From NCBI RefSeq assembly GCF_000527175.1, contig NZ_AZUR01000001.1:3187001-3251000 (forward strand): DNA of 64,000 bases. Direction: 5' to 3'. Made by a program: the position numbers and the translations under genes. This DNA is from Pseudogulbenkiania sp. MAI-1 (GTDB lineage Bacteria; Pseudomonadota; Gammaproteobacteria; Burkholderiales; Chromobacteriaceae). The notes beneath the pieces are model-generated. The model saw nothing but the letters and a program-made list of their open reading frames with translations, did not search any database and was not told where the DNA came from. Positions 60,231 to 64,000 of this stretch are shown in pieces (position 1 is the stretch's first letter; each line of letters starts with the position of its first letter).

Positions 60231-61373
60231 TTATTCCAGTGACAGCATCGCCAGGACGCCGTTGCGGCCCAATACCAGCGCCGAATCGCCCAGAGATACC
60301 GGTTGTCCGGTCAGGCGCTCGGTCCCGACCTTGGTACGGCCCACGATGCGGCCGCTGTCGCCGGCGATCAGATGGGCGTATCCCTCGCCATCGGTCACCA
60401 GCACGTAGCGGCCCAGCATGGCCGGACCCGACACGTTGCGATATTTCAGATCATCCAGTTTCCAGACGTTGCGGCCGGTGCTGCGGTCGAACGCCCACAG
60501 GCTGCCATCGTCCCCGGTGACGTACACATTGCGCTCGTCGACCGCCAGCCCGCGGCTGGACGAGACGTCGCGCGCCCACTGCAGGTTGCCGCCGCGCGCC
60601 TCGAAGCAGGCCACCCGGCCCTGGAACGCCACGGCGCACACCTGGCCGGCGTCGAACACCGGACGCGACACCACGTCGGTCACCCGTTCCAGCTCGGTGG
60701 CCCCGCGCGGGCTGGCCACGCTGGCCTCCCACAGCACGTTGCCGTTTTTCGGGCTCAGCACCAGCAGCCGGCCGCCGGCCTGGCCGGCGAGGATGGCCTC
60801 GTCGCCGGCGCGCTGCAGCGAACCGTTGTTCTCCACCGTCAGCTGCGGCAAGGCGCGCGCCACCGACCACAGCTGTTTGCCGTCCGCCAGGGCAAAACCG
60901 GTGATGCGGCCGTCGTTGGTACGCACCGTGACGACCTCGCTGCCGACCTGCGGCGCCTCGAGCGCCAGGCTGGTCAGGGTCTGCTCCCAGCGGACGGCGC
61001 CGCTGGCCCGGTCGACCGCCAGCAGACGGCCATCGGCGGTCGGGACCAGCACCAGCGAGTCGGTCACGCCCGGGCCGGCGCTCAGCTCGCGCTTGAGCTC
61101 CAGCTCATTGACCTTGCGCCCGCTCAGGGCATCGTATACCTCGATACGGCCGCGGGCATCGGCCACGACCACGTTGCCGTTCTGATAGGCTGGCAGGAAG
61201 CCTCCTTGCTCCACATCGCCGACGGAGCCGGACCATTTGAGCTTGAGCGGCTGTTCGGTGCGGACCGCCTGCAATGGCGTCGGCTCGAAACGGGAGGAAC
61301 TCTCGAACCAGCTGGCGCATCCGGAGAGCAGGCTGGCGGAAATCAGGGCAGAAACCAGTAGACGACGGCGCAT
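60231..61373 (-). CDS. bamB: Outer-membrane assembly lipoprotein BamB
   Basis: Lipoprotein of the BAM complex that helps insert beta-barrel proteins, 380 residues. The lipobox LLSGC places lipid on Cys 19. The rest is an eight-bladed PQQ-like propeller (GRIEVYDALSGRKVN, GRLLAVDRASGAVRWEQ, GSLWAFDRSTGRNVWK). Four bases after the yfgM-like gene. Confidence 0.96.
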   Translation of the reverse strand: MRRRLLVSALISASLLSGCASWFESSSRFEPTPLQAVRTEQPLKLKWSGSVGDVEQGGFLPAYQNGNVVVADARGRIEVYDALSGRKVNELELKRELSAGPGVTDSLVLVPTADGRLLAVDRASGAVRWEQTLTSLALEAPQVGSEVVTVRTNDGRITGFALADGKQLWSVARALPQLTVENNGSLQRAGDEAILAGQAGGRLLVLSPKNGNVLWEASVASPRGATELERVTDVVSRPVFDAGQVCAVAFQGRVACFEARGGNLQWARDVSSSRGLAVDERNVYVTGDDGSLWAFDRSTGRNVWKLDDLKYRNVSGPAMLGRYVLVTDGEGYAHLIAGDSGRIVGRTKVGTERLTGQPVSLGDSALVLGRNGVLAMLSLE

Positions 61374-61376
61374 CGC

Positions 61377-62006
61377 TCAGCCTCCCAGGGCATCGAGTTT
61401 GGTCTGAATGTACTGGCGATTGGGCGAATCCCCCACCAGCTTGGCCAAGGCCGACTTGTACTGGTCGCGCGCGGCCTTGCTGTCGCCCTTGGCGGCGTAG
61501 ACGTCGCCCTTCAGGTCGAGGAACAGGGCGTCGAAGGCGCTGGCGTGCTCCTGGTTCAACTCGGCGATAGCGGCATCGTAGCGTTTCTCGTCGAGCAGCA
61601 CCGCCGCCAGGCGCAGGCGGGCCACCGCCTGCAGGGCCGGCTCCTTGGCGTGCTCCACGGCCCAGCTCAGCTGCGACTTGGCCAGGGCCAGATCCTGCTT
61701 GTCGAAGGCGGCCTTGGCCGCCAGCAAGGCGGCGCGGCTGGCGTAGGCGGTACGGCCGTACTCGCTCTGCAACACGGCAATGGAACGCTTCAGCTTGGCC
61801 AGATCGCCCGCCTGGGCCGCGCCGGCCACCTCGTCATAGACGACGGAAGCCTTCTCGGCCTGCAACTGCTGGAAATACGCCCAGCCCTTGGTGCCCGCAT
61901 AGCCCAGCGCAGCCGCCAGCACGGCCGCCGAAATCCACTTGCCCCACTGCGCCCAGAAGGCCTTCAGCTCGTCGATCTGTTCCTGTTCCTGCAAGTCGAA
62001 CGCCAT
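61377..62006 (-). CDS. yfgM: YfgM-like TPR protein associated with the Sec translocon
   Basis: 209 residues, with cytoplasmic N-terminus, a membrane span at about 22-42 and a periplasmic TPR domain (about 45-205). YfgM works with PpiD at SecYEG and influences envelope stress signalling in E. coli. Opening LQEQEQIDELKAFWAQWGK fits the family. It sits between hisS and bamB, the conserved place. Confidence 0.93.
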   Translation of the reverse strand: MAFDLQEQEQIDELKAFWAQWGKWISAAVLAAALGYAGTKGWAYFQQLQAEKASVVYDEVAGAAQAGDLAKLKRSIAVLQSEYGRTAYASRAALLAAKAAFDKQDLALAKSQLSWAVEHAKEPALQAVARLRLAAVLLDEKRYDAAIAELNQEHASAFDALFLDLKGDVYAAKGDSKAARDQYKSALAKLVGDSPNRQYIQTKLDALGG

Positions 62007-62027
62007 CGCGTTCCCCCTTTATTGTTT

Positions 62028-63299
62028 TCAAGCCTTGATTCGGGTAATGGTGTCGGCCACCGCGTCGAGCGCGACGGTTTCCTGGGCGGCCTCGACGCGC
62101 AGCGGCTTGACCACCGCCGTGCCGTTGGCCACTTCGTTTTCACCGACGATCACGGCGAACTGCGCGCCGCTGCCGTCGGCCTTTTTCATTTGCGACTTGA
62201 AGCTGCCTTCCCCGCAGTGCTGAATCACCGACAGGCCGGCGGCACGCAGCGAGGCGGCCAGCTGCATGGCGTACAGCGGCGCACCGGCGCCCTGCTGCAT
62301 GAGGTAGACGTCCACGCCGCGCGAGGCCGGCAGACGGTTCTTTTCCTGCAACAGCAGCATCACCCGCTCCATGCCCATGCCGAAGCCGATGCCGGGAGCC
62401 GATTTGCCGCCCAGTTGCTCGACCAGGCCGTCGTAACGGCCGCCGGCGCACACCGTGCCCTGCGCCCCCAGCTCGGTGGTCACCCATTCGAACACCGACT
62501 GGTTGTAGTAGTCGAGGCCGCGCACCAGCCGCGGATTCTCCACGTAGCGGATGCCGAGGCCTTCGATCATCGATTTCCAGCCTTCGTAATGGGCGCGCGA
62601 CTCGTCGCCCAGGTAGTCGGTCAGGCGCGGCGCGGCGTTGCAGATCTCCTGCAGCGCCGGGTTCTTGGTGTCGAGCACGCGCAGCGGATTGCTGTACAGA
62701 CGGCGCTTGCCGTCCTCGTCCAGCAGGTCGTGGTGGCGCTCGAGATAGGCGATCAGCGCCTCGCGGTGTGCCGCCCGCTCGTCCTTGTTGCCCAGCGTGT
62801 TGAGCTGCAGTTCCACGCTGTCGGCCAGGCCCAGGCGTTTCCACAGGTCGGCCGTCATCAGGATAATTTCCGCGTCGATGTCCGGCCCGGCAAAGCCCAG
62901 CGCCTCGATACCGATCTGGTGGAACTGGCGATAGCGGCCCTTCTGCGGACGCTCATGACGGAACATCGGGCCCATGTACCACAGGCGCTGCGTGGCGTTG
63001 TACAGCAGATTGTGCTCGACCACGGCGCGCAGCGTGCCGGCGGTGCCCTCCGGGCGCAGCGTCAGGCTGTCGCCGTTCAGGCTGTCGGTGAAGGAGTACA
63101 TTTCCTTCTCGACGATATCGGTCACTTCGCCGATGGAACGCACGAACAGCCGGGTTTCCTCGACGATGGGCGTGCGGATGTTCTGGTAGCCGTAATCGGC
63201 CAGCCAGCCGCGCAGGATGTTCTCGAAATACTCCCACTGATGCGAATCGGCCGGCAGCACGTCGTTCATGCCGCGGATGGCCTGGATCTTTTGCGTCAT
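62028..63299 (-). CDS. hisS: Histidyl-tRNA synthetase
   Basis: Charges tRNA-His; cytoplasmic class II dimer, 423 residues. Motif 1 lies in the IRTPIVEETRLF region, motif 2 is FRHERPQKGRYRQFHQIG, the histidine A loop is GLDYYNQSVFEW and motif 3 is GIGFGMGMERVML. A C-terminal anticodon-binding domain (about 325-423) is present. Unlike HisZ above, all catalytic parts are intact. Confidence 0.98.
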   Translation of the reverse strand: MTQKIQAIRGMNDVLPADSHQWEYFENILRGWLADYGYQNIRTPIVEETRLFVRSIGEVTDIVEKEMYSFTDSLNGDSLTLRPEGTAGTLRAVVEHNLLYNATQRLWYMGPMFRHERPQKGRYRQFHQIGIEALGFAGPDIDAEIILMTADLWKRLGLADSVELQLNTLGNKDERAAHREALIAYLERHHDLLDEDGKRRLYSNPLRVLDTKNPALQEICNAAPRLTDYLGDESRAHYEGWKSMIEGLGIRYVENPRLVRGLDYYNQSVFEWVTTELGAQGTVCAGGRYDGLVEQLGGKSAPGIGFGMGMERVMLLLQEKNRLPASRGVDVYLMQQGAGAPLYAMQLAASLRAAGLSVIQHCGEGSFKSQMKKADGSGAQFAVIVGENEVANGTAVVKPLRVEAAQETVALDAVADTITRIKA

Positions 63300-63326
63300 C
63301 GTTCGCTTCTTCTCACTCTTTTCGGT

Positions 63327-64000
63327 TCAGCCGATCGTCTTGATCGGTATCGTGCGCACGGCGGCATCGCGGCGCTTGGCGCCCCCTTCCCCGTAGCGGG
63401 TGCGCACGTAATCGTCCACCAGCGCCTTGAAGTCGGCGGCGATGGTGTCGCCCTTCAGCGTCACGTCCTTCTCGCCGTCGACGTAGACCGGCGCCACCGG
63501 CACTTCGCCGGTGCCCGGCAGGGAGATGCCGATGTCGGCCAGCTTGCTCTCGCCGGGGCCGTTCACCACGCAGCCCATCACGGCGACCTTGAGGTCTTCC
63601 ACGCCCGGGTATTGCAGGCGCCACACCGGCATCTGCTCGCGCAGATACGTCTGGATGCTGTCGGCCAGTTCCTGGAAGAAGGTGCTGGAGGTGCGGCCGC
63701 AGCCGGGACAGGCCGTCACCAGCGGGGTGAACGAGCGCAGCCCCATGGTCTGCAGGATTTCCTGCGCCACCACCACTTCCTTGTTGCGCGACTCGCCCGG
63801 TGCCGGGGTCAGCGAGATGCGGATGGTGTCGCCGATGCCTTCCTGCAGCAGTACCGACAGCGCGGCGGTCGAGGCGACGATGCCCTTCGAGCCCATGCCG
63901 GCCTCGGTCAGCCCCAGGTGCAGCGGGAAATCGCAGCGGCTACCCAGGTCGCGGTAGACCGTGATCAGGTCCTGCACGTGGCTCACCTTGCACGACAGGA
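63327..64000 (-). CDS. ispG: 4-hydroxy-3-methylbut-2-enyl-diphosphate synthase, 3' part only
   Basis: Iron-sulfur enzyme of the MEP isoprenoid pathway; converts methylerythritol cyclodiphosphate to HMBPP. Only the C-terminal 224 residues are in the window; the frame stays open at position 64000, so the gene is cut by the window edge and not truncated in nature. Seen: LGLTEAGMGSKGIVAS, DTIRISLTP, the cluster-binding TACPGCGRTSSTFF and VMGCVVNGPGE. The frame is continuous before the first GTG (LSCKVSHV), as in the family. First gene of ispG-hisS-yfgM-bamB-der. Confidence 0.95.
   Translation of the reverse strand, partial: LSCKVSHVQDLITVYRDLGSRCDFPLHLGLTEAGMGSKGIVASTAALSVLLQEGIGDTIRISLTPAPGESRNKEVVVAQEILQTMGLRSFTPLVTACPGCGRTSSTFFQELADSIQTYLREQMPVWRLQYPGVEDLKVAVMGCVVNGPGESKLADIGISLPGTGEVPVAPVYVDGEKDVTLKGDTIAADFKALVDDYVRTRYGEGGAKRRDAAVRTIPIKTIG

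Overview
The window is about 64 kb of a GC-rich betaproteobacterial chromosome, most likely from the Neisseriales/Chromobacteriaceae (Chromobacterium, Pseudogulbenkiania, Aquitalea type). That placement is an inference from gene order (ispG-hisS-yfgM-bamB-der-hfq-hflX-hflK-hflC-hisZ-purA), the rrn operon layout and the general protein character; no 16S search could be run.

Layout. 1-0.5 kb: dut. 0.56-5.0 kb (minus): a four-gene polyamine-type ABC importer. 5.4-10.2 kb (minus): a 1603-residue NAD-dependent glutamate dehydrogenase. 10.8-15.9 kb (plus): a basic amino acid ABC importer with two tandem binding proteins, closed by an AraC-family regulator like Pseudomonas ArgR (an aot-argR type operon), convergent with an orphan sensor kinase (15.9-18.1 kb). 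The gdh-aot gap carries two matches to the ArgR site consensus, so arginine uptake and glutamate catabolism may form one regulon. 18.3-23.5 kb (minus): a complete rrn operon, 16S-Ile-Ala-23S-5S, with a consensus promoter and boxA sites. 23.9-26.1 kb: rnr, then two identical tRNA-Leu(CAG) genes.

26.4-42.8 kb is an accessory island for secreted proteins. It holds a small exported protein, gspA-gspB and a lytic transglycosylase, two large Cys-containing exported proteins (619 and 1003 residues), each facing a zinc metalloprotease convergently, and a DsbC-like isomerase between the two pairs. The exported-protein genes share unusual long 5' leaders: an AT-rich box at a fixed distance, a hairpin whose 8-base loop is conserved while the stem varies, and a second hairpin that can hide the Shine-Dalgarno sequence. 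One further copy of the leader precedes only a 42-codon reading frame. This shared leader RNA and the duplicated protein/protease module are the best candidates here for an undescribed system.

42.9-52.2 kb (minus) is a secretion/pilus operon with mixed features: gspG-gspF-gspE, four genes resembling pilM-N-O-P, a TPR-containing secretin lipoprotein and three more pseudopilins. Its position next to the island, with gspAB on the island's other side, suggests it exports the island's proteins or assembles a related structure.

52.6-64 kb (minus) is conserved housekeeping: purA, hisZ, hflC, hflK, hflX, hfq, der, bamB, yfgM, hisS and the 3' part of ispG, which runs off the window.
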